The notes beneath the pieces are model-generated. The model was given only the letters and a program-made list of their open reading frames with translations, searched no databases and was not told the DNA's origin. From Cephalotrichum gorgonifer (Eukaryota > Ascomycota > Sordariomycetes > Microascales > Microascaceae), in the NCBI GenBank assembly GCA_900312665.1, contig ONZQ02000002.1, positions 1,091,865 to 1,155,864 of the forward strand: a DNA stretch of 64,000 nt, in the 5' to 3' direction. Numbering within the stretch: position 1 is the stretch's first letter; each line of letters starts with the position of its first letter. The translations under genes and the position numbers were made by a program. Positions 34,252-43,627 of the stretch are shown here, one piece after another.

Positions 34252-35214
34252 ATGGCTCAGATGAGAGATGGCCCAGTGTCTACCATATTCTCTGACTTCA
34301 GCCTTGTTACGACATTCGGTCCGGACAAATTCCTTGTCAAATCCTGTTTTCCCCCAAACGATGGCACCGGCCGTTCCGTGGGCAAAATACAGTCCTCTCA
34401 CGACACTTCCAGACTTCGTGATGATTTTCTCTCCTGGGCGGACCGTATCAGGGCCCTATCACCAATGGGCCTACCACTCGATGGAAAATCTGCCTGCTCG
34501 GTTGACCGCAGTGGTGGACGCCCACCGCTCAGCTTCCTGGCCACAGAATATAGTGGAAACTCCAAAATTTGGGAGCTATCAAACGCCACTCGGTACGGGA
34601 ACATTGCCGTTGTCAAGCAACTTCTCGAAGACGGCGTCGACGTTAACTCAAGGGACAGCCAAGGCAGGACGCCCCTGCTACGGGCTTCCCGGGGGGGCCA
34701 CCCTGCCGTCGTCCACCTGCTGCTCGAGTATGGCGCTAACACCGAATTGAAATACAACGAGTATTATAACTACACGCCGCTATCGCGTGCTGCTATGGAG
34801 GGGCACGTGGAGGTTGTCAGAATTCTCCTGCAGCATGGCGCTGACACAGAGCCTCAGGATAGTCCCGAGATAGAAGCTCCCCGGAAGGGCAGGAGGTGTA
34901 TCCAATCACCGCTATCATGGGCTGCCGGGGGTTTATCATGGGGTGCCCAGAGGCAGGGCCGGACGGATATAGAGCTATTCTGGGCTGCCAGGGCTGAGAG
35001 TGAGGATATTGTCCAGCGGAGTGAGATCATTGTTAGGCTCTTACTCGAGCATGGCGCCAATACTGAGCCGAAAAACAACATTACGGATGATGGCGATGGT
35101 ATGTCACTAATACAGGCTGCTGAGTGTGGAAATGAGGATATGGATACGCTGATTGGCGATGGTGCTGAAATTCACTCGAAGGACTCCAAATGTGGTCAAA
35201 CATCACCAATATAG
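34252..35214 (+). CDS. Short ankyrin-repeat protein, truncated paralogue
   Basis: A single exon of 320 aa. The start (ATG at 34252, MAQMRDGPVSTIF) is homologous to that of the 927-aa protein at 40612 (MAQTGDGPATAIF), as is the sequence just upstream. The zinc-finger centre of the paralogue is absent: the chain runs from an ~85-residue N-terminal part directly into ankyrin repeats (from about residue 104: VVKQLLEDGVDVNSRD, GRTPLLRASRGGH, VVRILLQHGADTE). Relative to the paralogue, repeats 6-8 are also deleted. At 35212-35214 a TAG replaces the TCG of the conserved LSWA motif. The frame then stays open for about 21 more family-like codons (WASQNGHNAVERMLGERGG), ending near 35280. The final repeat is thus lost to one nonsense change. 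It may be expressed but looks degenerate. Confidence 0.7.
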   Translation: MAQMRDGPVSTIFSDFSLVTTFGPDKFLVKSCFPPNDGTGRSVGKIQSSHDTSRLRDDFLSWADRIRALSPMGLPLDGKSACSVDRSGGRPPLSFLATEYSGNSKIWELSNATRYGNIAVVKQLLEDGVDVNSRDSQGRTPLLRASRGGHPAVVHLLLEYGANTELKYNEYYNYTPLSRAAMEGHVEVVRILLQHGADTEPQDSPEIEAPRKGRRCIQSPLSWAAGGLSWGAQRQGRTDIELFWAARAESEDIVQRSEIIVRLLLEHGANTEPKNNITDDGDGMSLIQAAECGNEDMDTLIGDGAEIHSKDSKCGQTSPI

Positions 35215-35344
35215 TGGGCGAGCCAAAACGGGCATAATGCTGTAGAGAGGATGCTAGGCGAAAGGGGAGGGAGTCGCTGAATTGGCTCCTCCTGGCATCC
35301 GTTGGTGGTCAGATTTAAAGTATGTTGGCGAGTTGGCAGTGATC

Positions 35345-35545
35345 CATCGTTATCTTGTCCCCTCAGAGGCATGCGTCAACCCCTGTAACCGTGTCCACCA
35401 ACTGCATTCAGTAATACATTGGAGCTAGTTATCGTGGTGGGGCCGGCTGGGCGCCGGTCCGCTTCCGTTCACGTTGTCAGACTTTCCCGCCAGTGTCCCC
35501 AAAGTATGACAGATCCTGCGACCGGCCACGGAGGGACGAATCGTC
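35345..35545. repeat. Flanking repeat R2 (copy 2 of the duplicated module)
   Basis: Homologous to R1 at 33245-33470 and placed at the same point relative to the intact 300-aa gene. The rest of the 35281-35707 interval shows no coding signal. Confidence 0.75.
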
Positions 35546-35707
35546 ATGAAACGACAGATAGTATTTCTGCTAATATCAAAAACAAATTCTCCAATAAGAC
35601 CTGACAACGATCCTCCCGACTATTGTGATCTCCAGCTAGACACGCCATCGCTAAACCAGGTATGTGCCAGACTGTGTTCAGATATGGGGACTGGTCGTCT
35701 CGTCTCC

Positions 35708-36610
35708 TCAAGATACAGATACACCAGACGGTATAAACCAGGCCTCATCCCGTCCCTCTGAATCTTGTCCGACCCAGGGAACCAGATATTCGAGCTCCTC
35801 ATTGCCCATATCCACCATGACGAAGTTATCTCCAGCCTCATCATCGTCAGCTTCCGCCACCTCGTCGTCATCCACCAGGACCGCTCCCTTGAACGCCCTC
35901 TCAACGACAAGCGTACGCTCCCCGCTCCAGAGCTTCTTCTTGTGGTATATCTTCTGCACCTGGATACCTAGCACAAAGTCCGCCGGTTCCCCAAATGAAG
36001 ACGATACGGTCGACTCCCTCGCGGCGCCCACATTGGCACTGACGTCCACATCGACGGGAAGCACTGGTACGCTCACGCCCGCTCCGACTGAGGCCTCTTT
36101 TCCCCGCCCGGACTCTATGGACACAGTTGCCCCCCAGGCAATCTTCAGGCCCGTTATCAGGTACACGGGCACCTGCCCGTTCCCCCCTCCAATGTAGTCC
36201 TCGACGCTCGAGAGCCTCATGCACTTGTTGATGTAGCTTCTTTGTGGGTGGAAGTATATCGTTTCCAACTTTCTGATCTCGTATATCTCCTTGCCCGTCC
36301 TTTGCCTCTTGAAGCTCATCTCGCCACCGATGCTGCGGTCCAGAACTCTCGCGAGAACGCTGGCTTCCACACTGCGGGACGACTCGAAGCTGTTACTGAC
36401 GTTCTCCTTGACATCGTAGTAGCGCTCGCCTTCAGGTATGGGGACACGTTCGGTGACAGCGGTTATGGGGTAGAAGTCCTTGATATCCTCGACAATCGTG
36501 CCGAGATCGAGGTGTCCATCGGGAGAAGGACGTGTCGTGAAATTGGGTGCTAGGTAGTATGTCGGCTGTTGCCTCGCAGTCGAGCCGCTGGTGTCAGGTC
36601 CCAGATGCAT
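35708..36610 (-). CDS. Putative gasdermin-like pore-forming protein, 300 aa (family assignment tentative)
   Basis: An uninterrupted frame of 300 aa; the ATG at 36610 is the first in frame, shortly before the conserved-looking YYLAPNFTTRP (18-28). Other landmarks are HLDLGTIVEDIKDF (33-46), EIRKLETIYFHP (111-122) and PVYLITGLKIAWGATVS (148-164). A Gly/Val stretch (173-195) with alternating hydrophobic residues is suited to an amphipathic beta-hairpin. FGEPADFVLGIQVQKI spans 206-221, and the tail from 247 is acidic. The 148-221 order (strand, Gly-rich hairpin, strand) resembles gasdermin N domains in my reading. This, the size near known fungal gasdermins and a subtilase gene next door suggest a HET-Q1-type protein with a removable C-terminal tail. 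There is no signal peptide. I recognise the sequence as a recurrent Pezizomycotina family, but its function is inference. A broken copy lies at 33544-33775. Confidence 0.55.
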   Translation of the reverse strand: MHLGPDTSGSTARQQPTYYLAPNFTTRPSPDGHLDLGTIVEDIKDFYPITAVTERVPIPEGERYYDVKENVSNSFESSRSVEASVLARVLDRSIGGEMSFKRQRTGKEIYEIRKLETIYFHPQRSYINKCMRLSSVEDYIGGGNGQVPVYLITGLKIAWGATVSIESGRGKEASVGAGVSVPVLPVDVDVSANVGAARESTVSSSFGEPADFVLGIQVQKIYHKKKLWSGERTLVVERAFKGAVLVDDDEVAEADDDEAGDNFVMVDMGNEELEYLVPWVGQDSEGRDEAWFIPSGVSVS

Positions 36611-37150
36611 ATTCTTTTCTTCTTTCAGTTCAGGTAAACCACTATCAGGAGAGAAATCTTGCGAAGTTGAAAAGATGGTCGCCCAGGTTCCTGACAATAG
36701 TCGATATGAGGGAGCCAAGACGGCTTATAAGCGCGGTGCAACACCAGAACAGGCACCACCCAATTGCGGCGCAGCAACAGCCCGCAGAGGATTTGGCCGG
36801 GCGAGTAATGGGATTGCCATATCCAATCATTCTACGCGAACATAACGGATTCGCAGCGTAATTGTGGGGGTTTCAGCACGATTCGGAAGAGATGTCGCAT
36901 GAACCGGTTCCTTTCGAAAGCACATTGGTAGCCGCCAACTTGATATAGCCTGAAGAGTGAAGTTGAGAGTACACTGGCGCTTCTGGCATATTTCTAATAA
37001 ACGAGGGTCGATCGCCCTTACACAATATTACACACATATCAAGTCTGTCTCGCCATTTCTCCACCTAGAACAAAACACCCGCCCGGTCAATGTGCTAACT
37101 TATCCCATCGCTCACTTGTCATTTCCTGGGATTCACCCTCCGTCCTGGCG
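36611..37150. other. Interval between protease 3' end and gasdermin-like gene promoter
   Basis: No gene seen. Both flanking genes are on the minus strand, so this contains the promoter of the 300-aa gene and the 3' UTR of the protease gene. Confidence 0.5.
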
Positions 37151-40142
37151 TTAGATATCCCTCAAAATATCCTCGATAACCCTTGCCACCTCTTCTCTGG
37201 ACTTTCCTTCCTGCCAAAGACGTAATGGGTAAACAAAGTCATACTCGTCCCTCTTCTCCGCCATATTCTGAAAAATGGCCTCCATCCCCGCCTTCCTATG
37301 TAGAAGCTTTCGCTTCATTGGCCTGATATCCGCACACATGTAGTTGGAAAACTCTAGCACGTTCGCAGCGAAACCCGCGGCTATAGGCGTTGCGAAGGAG
37401 GTCCCGGACTTCCATACTTCAGCGCGCTTCCACTTGGACGGTACCGCGACACCGAGGGTAGCGAAGTTGTCCGCATTACGCACCGGGGTGGGGTTCATAC
37501 CGCCCTTGTTTCCCTTGCCGTCCGAGCTATGTATACAGATGACATCTCTATGGCGGGCGGGCCTGGCGCGCCCAGTGACCCCACCCTCGTTCGAGGCGGC
37601 AGCAAATATGAGCTTGTTTTTGTCCACAGCGCGTTGTACTGCTTCCTCGACAAGGTCGTTCTCATCCTGGAAACCAAACGACAGGGAGATGATGTGGGCG
37701 TCCCATTCGTCCACTGCCCAGTCTATAGCCTGTTCACGTCGGTGTATCAGCATTGGAGCCTATGGTGATAATGCCTGTCACGTACACGCGCGCGCGAGCG
37801 TGCGTGCGTAAAGAAAAAAAGGGGGAAGGGGTTAAGCCCACCTTTGCGATCCCCGACATGGACTCTTCATTCATAACCTTATTATCACATATCTTGCCGA
37901 CGTAAATCTCCGCTGACGGTGCTGTCTTGAGGAGGAGCCGCGTAACATGCGTTCCGTGCCCATAATAGTCCTGCCAGTCCTGGCTGATAAAGCTCTTGCG
38001 AACTTTGATGCGTTTAGTTTGGGCGGCGACCCGTATCATGGGGTCTTCATGGTCTACGCCGGAGTCTAGGACCGCAATTCGGATCCTTTCGTGATCGGAG
38101 AGATTTGCCAGGCTATCCTGCGGGTTGCGCAGGCACATTATCTCGCGGAAAAACGGCTCTAGGTTGTTGAGAAACTTCTGTGCTGATGCTCTTCAGGCAG
38201 TCAAAGTGATTAGTGATTAGTACGGTCATGAACTTCCCACCCGTGGTAGATGTTTAGGCTTACTGCTCGTCAGGCCTGCGTGATGACTCGTCATCATCAA
38301 ATAAGAAGACTTCCTTCGCCGTTCTGGACGCTGGGATGATCTTCCTCGGCGCAAAACGGTGCCAGGGACCGACCATTTCTTTAAAGAGAGGGACTATGCC
38401 CGAGAAATTGATTACCAGTTGCCGGATCAGAGGCTCTAGAATGCACTTGTAGATGACAGCGAGGCCCTTCCGGTCGGGCTTAATATCCCGGTGGTCAAGC
38501 ATCTCGACAAGCTTGTCGTACTCTAGACAAGCCTTCGCGGCATGGCGATAGTTATCACCGACGAAGTCCTTCAAGAGTCTCAAGGCTCGGCACAGGCGTA
38601 CGTGGTTCGACCTTTCTCCCGAATCCCAGTCGTGATCCTCCTCAGTCCAGGGTACCTTACGGTCAGCCTCAATCTCCAGGAGAAGAACTCCAAATGCGGC
38701 AATGCTGTCACCTTGGCGTGTAATATTCTGCTTAGGAGATAGATCACAGACAACTTGAGGACACCACTGATGGATCCGCTTGTTATCTGGCGGCGGTACG
38801 AGGATAGTGTCCGGACCAAACTGGCGTTCGATCCACGGGCTATCACTGAGCTGAAACAGGGACGAGGCCAACAGGACCGCCGTCAGTTCCCGGTACTTGA
38901 GCTTCAGGGGGTCCTCATAGGTGAGGAGCTCATCCAGTGGGCTGTACGATTCTCCGCTGAAGTGGAAGGTGTGGTCCAATTCGGCACTATTGTCTAAGGC
39001 CTGCTCCCACATACCCTGAGAGTTGAATGAAAACTGTAGCTTCTCTTTCTCCAATGAATTGGAGCATAGATGGCTGAAATCGAAGGGGGAAGATGAGATT
39101 TCTGGTTCCTCGGGTGAACTAGAACGGTGTTAGAGTGTGCTGGTGGGTATTTGGGACGTTACAGATTACAAATAGTCCATACTCACCGAGTGAATAATGC
39201 ATAAACCGAACCTGGACCTGTCTCCCGGCACGTCCTGATATCCATCCTCAACTGGCCCCTCTTAAACCCGGACAGATGGAGTTTTGTTTCGTGCGGACTC
39301 CCACAGATGGCACTGTTTCCCATCTGATTGAACAGCGACGTGCAGGTCGAGGCGAATATTGACGCATGTTCGATAGCTTCTATGTCCTGGGGGCTGTAGT
39401 CCAGAATCTGGGTTTCCAGTGAGCCCATCCCGGCAGAGTCTCCCAAGATGGTGTCGAGAACCAGGTTAAAGCGGTCGACTACCGCCCGGTACCACCGGAT
39501 CTTACCGGCTTCCTGCGAAAACCGGATGTAGCTAGCCGCCCGTGCTATCGATGCGTGTGGATGGGTTTCACACCAGACTAAAGAAGAGGTGCTTGCATCA
39601 CCCACGGCCGAAGTTCCAGGCTTCTCCTTTGGATCAGAGTTATCCTGTGGCTCGCAAATCTTGATAAGTTCCCGCAACGCTGCTAGCCTGGGAAATCTGG
39701 AGAGAGCGTCCGCATCGGCTGTCGGCTACCCTTCGTGTTAGCGGATCGCATCCAAGATTAGATGTAAATGGAACAATGGAGATGTACGAATGCTTACTTT
39801 GAGAGCCACGATATCATGAATCTGGGGATCAATCAACTGTTCCAGCTCCGCCAGAAACACCTGCAATTCAAGATGCAGGTCACTGAGCCCGGAGTCATCG
39901 TCCGCCAACTGATCGAGGTCGACCTCTTTCCCCTTGATAATGCTTAATTTGAAGTCGCTACGGAGTATCGTGATATCGTTATTCAAGGAGTCGATTTCGT
40001 CCGCCAACATGGAATCATGGTGGCTCACGTCCGCGCCTTCTACCGAGGAGATGTTTTTCGGGAAGCTTTCCGCAAGGAGAAAGAGTGGGTGAAGAGAGAG
40101 GAGAAATTCCCATCTCGCGCGGACGACGTTTAAGTCCAACAT
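37151..40142 (-). CDS. DUF7580-like/subtilisin-like (S8) serine protease, HET-Q2-like
   Basis: Five exons (39798-40142, 39187-39725, 38264-39118, 37842-38190, 37151-37759) encode 898 aa; all phases close. The N-terminal ~115 residues are helical and acidic. Residues ~120-575 look like the fungal DUF7580 module: DALSRFPRLAALRELIKIC, GQLRMDIR, PLDELLTYEDPLKLKYREL, ASSLFQLSDSPWIERQFG, YDKLVEMLDHRDIKPDRKG. The C-terminal third is a subtilase with its triad intact: Asp622 in IAVLDSGVDHEDP, His658 in YYGHGTHV, Ser817 in SGTSFATPIAAGF, plus oxyanion Asn753 in AAASNEGG. There is no signal peptide or subtilisin propeptide, so an intracellular enzyme is likely, with the N-terminal module perhaps serving as sensor or regulator. 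In Podospora the subtilase HET-Q2 cleaves and activates the gasdermin HET-Q1; the adjacent 300-aa protein is the obvious candidate substrate here (inference). The exon 3/4 acceptor (ctgaag) is weak. Confidence 0.82.
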
Positions 40143-40611
40143 CGTAGCATGATCCCGGGGCTTTGGAGCCCCCCCGCCAGGCGTGGATGTTGACTTTTCG
40201 ATATTGTTAGAAGAAAGCCGTTATTAGTGAAGGATCTAAAGCAAGGGGTGAAAGGGCATCGGGCGCGAAGCGGGAGCGGGAACGGCAACGGAAACGGGAG
40301 GAGCGGGGCGCGCGCGAGGGGGTGGGCGCTTACGGGCGGAATATTATTGGACTTGCGTTCAAGTCTCGACTCTGGGCAGGCAGACCTGCGAAGAATCCGT
40401 GCGACTACTTTGTGACACCAATGAAGTATTACCTACTACCCCCTTCGCCCCACGAGCTCACAGAAGTGGCACCCATAGACTGCTGCTGTGAGATGGCAGG
40501 GGGCCCAAGTGAGCGGGTCTCTTTGGCACCAGCACCAACAGAACTCGCGGAATAGAGCATCCTCACCTGGACCATTTGGGCCCGACAGTGTCGTCGCTCA
40601 TCACCAACAAT
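40143..40611. promoter_or_regulatory. Divergent promoter interval, protease / zinc-finger-ankyrin gene
   Basis: The 469 bp between two divergent ATGs must hold both promoters, so the genes may be co-regulated. It includes a degenerate purine-rich repeat at 40258-40312 (GGGAACGGCAACGGAAACGG) and the GAGCGGGTCTCTTTGGCACC element also found upstream of the short ankyrin gene. Confidence 0.5.
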
Positions 40612-43484
40612 ATGGCTCAGACGGGGGATGGCCCAGCGACTGCCATATTTGATATTGCTCACCAATGCCTCGCTTCCTTCGACCGCATTGTGGAGACGGG
40701 TCAGGACGGACCGCTTCTCACACGACGCTTCGGCCTAGGCAATGGCACCGGTCGATCCGGCGGCAAACCCCAATCTTGTGACTTTTTAGGGCTTCGCTAT
40801 AGTTTCCTCTACTGGGTAGACTATACCGGAGCTCTATCGCTAATAGACTCGTCACTCGATGCAAGATTACGAGGCTTGGCAGAGATATCGTCCATGGTAA
40901 TCGAGCTTCTGGAAATGGTTCTGAGAAACCTGCGACGCCGTAAGTCCGGTGTCCCTGTCGGTTCCTAGCCCAACACACCTCTTTCCGGCTTAAGAGCGTA
41001 TGATTCTGACCGAAGTGTGCCTGCTAAGTCGACGGCAAGCCCGGCGACCCACCGATAAGCTCTTTGGGCTCGAAGCCACCAGAACCGGTACCAGATGGGG
41101 CACAAGCGCTGGTCCTGAGATGGGAAGATGCCTTGCGAGCTATCGACTCAGCACTGGACCGGTTGAATTTCCTGGCTGCGGCAATCCGTAAAGCTTCCGC
41201 TAAACAGCTCGAGTATAACGTCACCACCTTCCTCACTGAGGAGGACATCGTGTTCCGGAGGGACATCTCGGCCCTGACCCGCTGGAGATTCCCGGCCGCA
41301 CGCAGAAGCCTATCTAGCCAACTAGGAAACTCCATCGCTATCCGGCGGAGGATACTGCTCAATAAACACCGCCATGCGAAGAAACTCGCCATTAGGCGTC
41401 CTGCTGTTGAGGCTGCCCCTCCTACTAAGAAGATCCAGGACGTAGGGCCTGATCCGAAGCGAGCAGAATATCACCCAGCCAGGGAGGACAGGCCTGCGCG
41501 CTACATCGACGTCCCGGCGAGCAGTGTGACAAAGGCCTCTAAACCAGATACACGGTCGCCCGCTTTGAGGAACCTCCATCTTCCCAAGCGGCCGGCTCTG
41601 ACATCAGTCGTTAGCGCAGTCTCCGCCGCGCCCGAAGACTCATTCGAGTACCCTCCACCCCCGGACACAAAGGGCGGCGAGACTCGGATCCAGTGCCCTT
41701 ACTGTCTCATACCGCTGGATCTTAGGGAGCTGGGGAGAAAGGGGGACGAGTACTGGAGGCGCCACGTCGACGAGGATCTCAAACCTTACGTGTGTCTGTT
41801 CCCCGAATGCGCCAAATCCATGGTGTTCTTCACCCGCCGTGTCGAGTGGAAGGCACACATGGAATGCACCCACTCGAGAGACTGGCCCCGAAAGGTCCAC
41901 GCCATCACTTGGTATTGCGACCTCGACCACGACCCCCCCGAGCAGTTCGAGACAGAGATTCAGTGGAGAAGCCACATGACGAACCTCGATTCTCACCCTA
42001 AGCGTCAACTGGCAGAGCCTACCAAGGATCAACTCGATGCCATGTCGCCGAGGAAGCAACAAGTCGCTCTGCGCGAATATCTTGTTTGTCCCCTCTGCGA
42101 GCAGATCCCCGAAAAGCTCCGACCGCTGGCCGGTAAAACGAGCGGCAACCCGGAGATCTACGAATCTTTGGCTGATCACATTGCGAATCATCTTAAATCT
42201 CTCTCTTTATTGTCCTTACCGTGCCTTGGCGCTAGCTCTGAACCCTGTGACGCAGGCGGCGTGTCTCTCGTCCTCGGGGACTCTTTCGGAAGACTCGTTA
42301 ATGAGGGCTCTGTTCCTCAGCCGCCAAGCGGAGTTGAGCACATCGATGGGGCCTCGCTACCTCCCGAGGCGTGGTCTATATTATATCGTGAGGACATACC
42401 CGCATTAGAATCGGCCTGGGACAAGGAATATTCCGGCTACGTTCGTCCGGATGACCCTCCAGACCTTTTGGATGATGGGTGGATTGAGACATGGAAGACC
42501 TGGAAGGAAAAGAGCGATCCTCCCACCCACGAACATGTCGATTCCGACCCAATCATGGCGCACATAAGAATCTCGAAAAGCCGGAAGCTATATCACGCTG
42601 CCAAGAATGGGGACACTGCTGTTGTTAGGCAGCTGCTCGAAGATGGTGTCCATGTTGACTCGAAGGATGAATACGGTATGACGCCGCTATTAGGGGCTTC
42701 TCGAGGAGGTTATTTGGACACTGTTGAGCTTCTTCTCGAGAATGGCGCTGATATAGAATCGAAGTACAGCGGCTATGAGAATTTCACGCCACTAACATGC
42801 GCTGCGGAGGAGGGGCATGACCGCGTCGTCAGTCTGCTGCTCCAGTATGGTGCCGACATAGATCCCCAGAATGACGCATATTCCTCGCCGCTAGATTGTG
42901 CTTCGCCGTTACTAAGTGCTGTCTACAAGGGGCATGAGGACACGGTTATGCTTCTGCTTGAGAGTGGCGCGGATATTGAGCCAAAGAGCGTTAGGGACAG
43001 GGGCAGCACGCTGCTAATACAGGCTGCTAGATGGGGGAATGATGGTGTTGTTAGGGCATTAGTCGAGAAGGGTGCCGCCATCGAGTCAGTGGATAAGTTT
43101 GGTGAGACGGCTCTATTATCGGCGACAACGGCTAGAGACGCTGGAACCATTTGGTTCTTGCTCGAGAAGGGTGCCGATATTGAGGCGAAGGACGCCCATG
43201 GCCAGACGTCGCTATCGCGTGCCGCCAAGTTAGGGTTTGAGCCATGTGCTCGAATATTCATTGAGAAGGGCGCAGACATCGAGTCGAAGGATTCTGAGTT
43301 TGGACAGACGCCACTATCGTGGGCCGCTAGGGAAGGGAAAGAGATTATTGTTAGGCTGCTGCTCGACAATGGCGCCGATATTAACTCCAAGGACTCCAAG
43401 TTCGGTCGGACGCCGCTATCGTGGGCGAGTCAAAACGGGCATAATGCCGTGGAGAGGCTACTGGCCGAAAGGGGAGGGAGCTAG
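40612..43484 (+). CDS. Zinc-finger (AcuF-type) ankyrin-repeat protein, 927 aa
   Basis: Two exons, 40612-40939 and 41029-43484; donor gtaagt, CTGAC branch site, acceptor ctgctaag, joining LRRR|LDGKPGDPP in phase. The N-terminal ~220 residues form the helical module seen at the head of many fungal ankyrin/NLR-like proteins (SALDRLNFLAAAIRKASAKQ, YNVTTFLTEEDIVFRRDI, LTRWRFPAARRSL). Next is a C2H2-type cluster from about residue 330: CPYC, then YVCLFPEC with H-x4-H, WYCDLDH and a final YLVCPLCEQIP...HIANHLKSLSLLSLP. This is the arrangement annotated as the AcuF-like zinc finger. Nine ankyrin repeats follow (about 630-925; for example GMTPLLGASRGGYLDTVELL and GQTPLSWAAREGKEIIVRLL). There is no NACHT domain. 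Its place divergent from the protease suggests a sensor or regulator in the same module (inference). Confidence 0.83.
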
Positions 43485-43627
43485 TGAATCGGCTCCTCTT
43501 GGCATCTTGTGCTGGTGGTCAAAGACTGGCTACACGCAAACATGAGCCAAACTTCACTACATAGATTACATGGATCATAACTCTTTATTCATTATTTTCA
43601 TCTCCTCTTAAACGTCGTCATAATAAC
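43485..43627. other. Short convergent 3' interval
   Basis: It separates the ankyrin gene (+) from mannitol-1-phosphate dehydrogenase (-) and marks the right end of the accessory cluster. A/T-rich near 43575-43620. Confidence 0.55.

Noticed and set aside
36611..36718. 36-residue N-terminal extension of the 300-aa gasdermin-like protein
   Set aside because: The frame is open to 36718 but only from a TTG; the first ATG (36610) lies just before the conserved-looking YYLAPNF segment.
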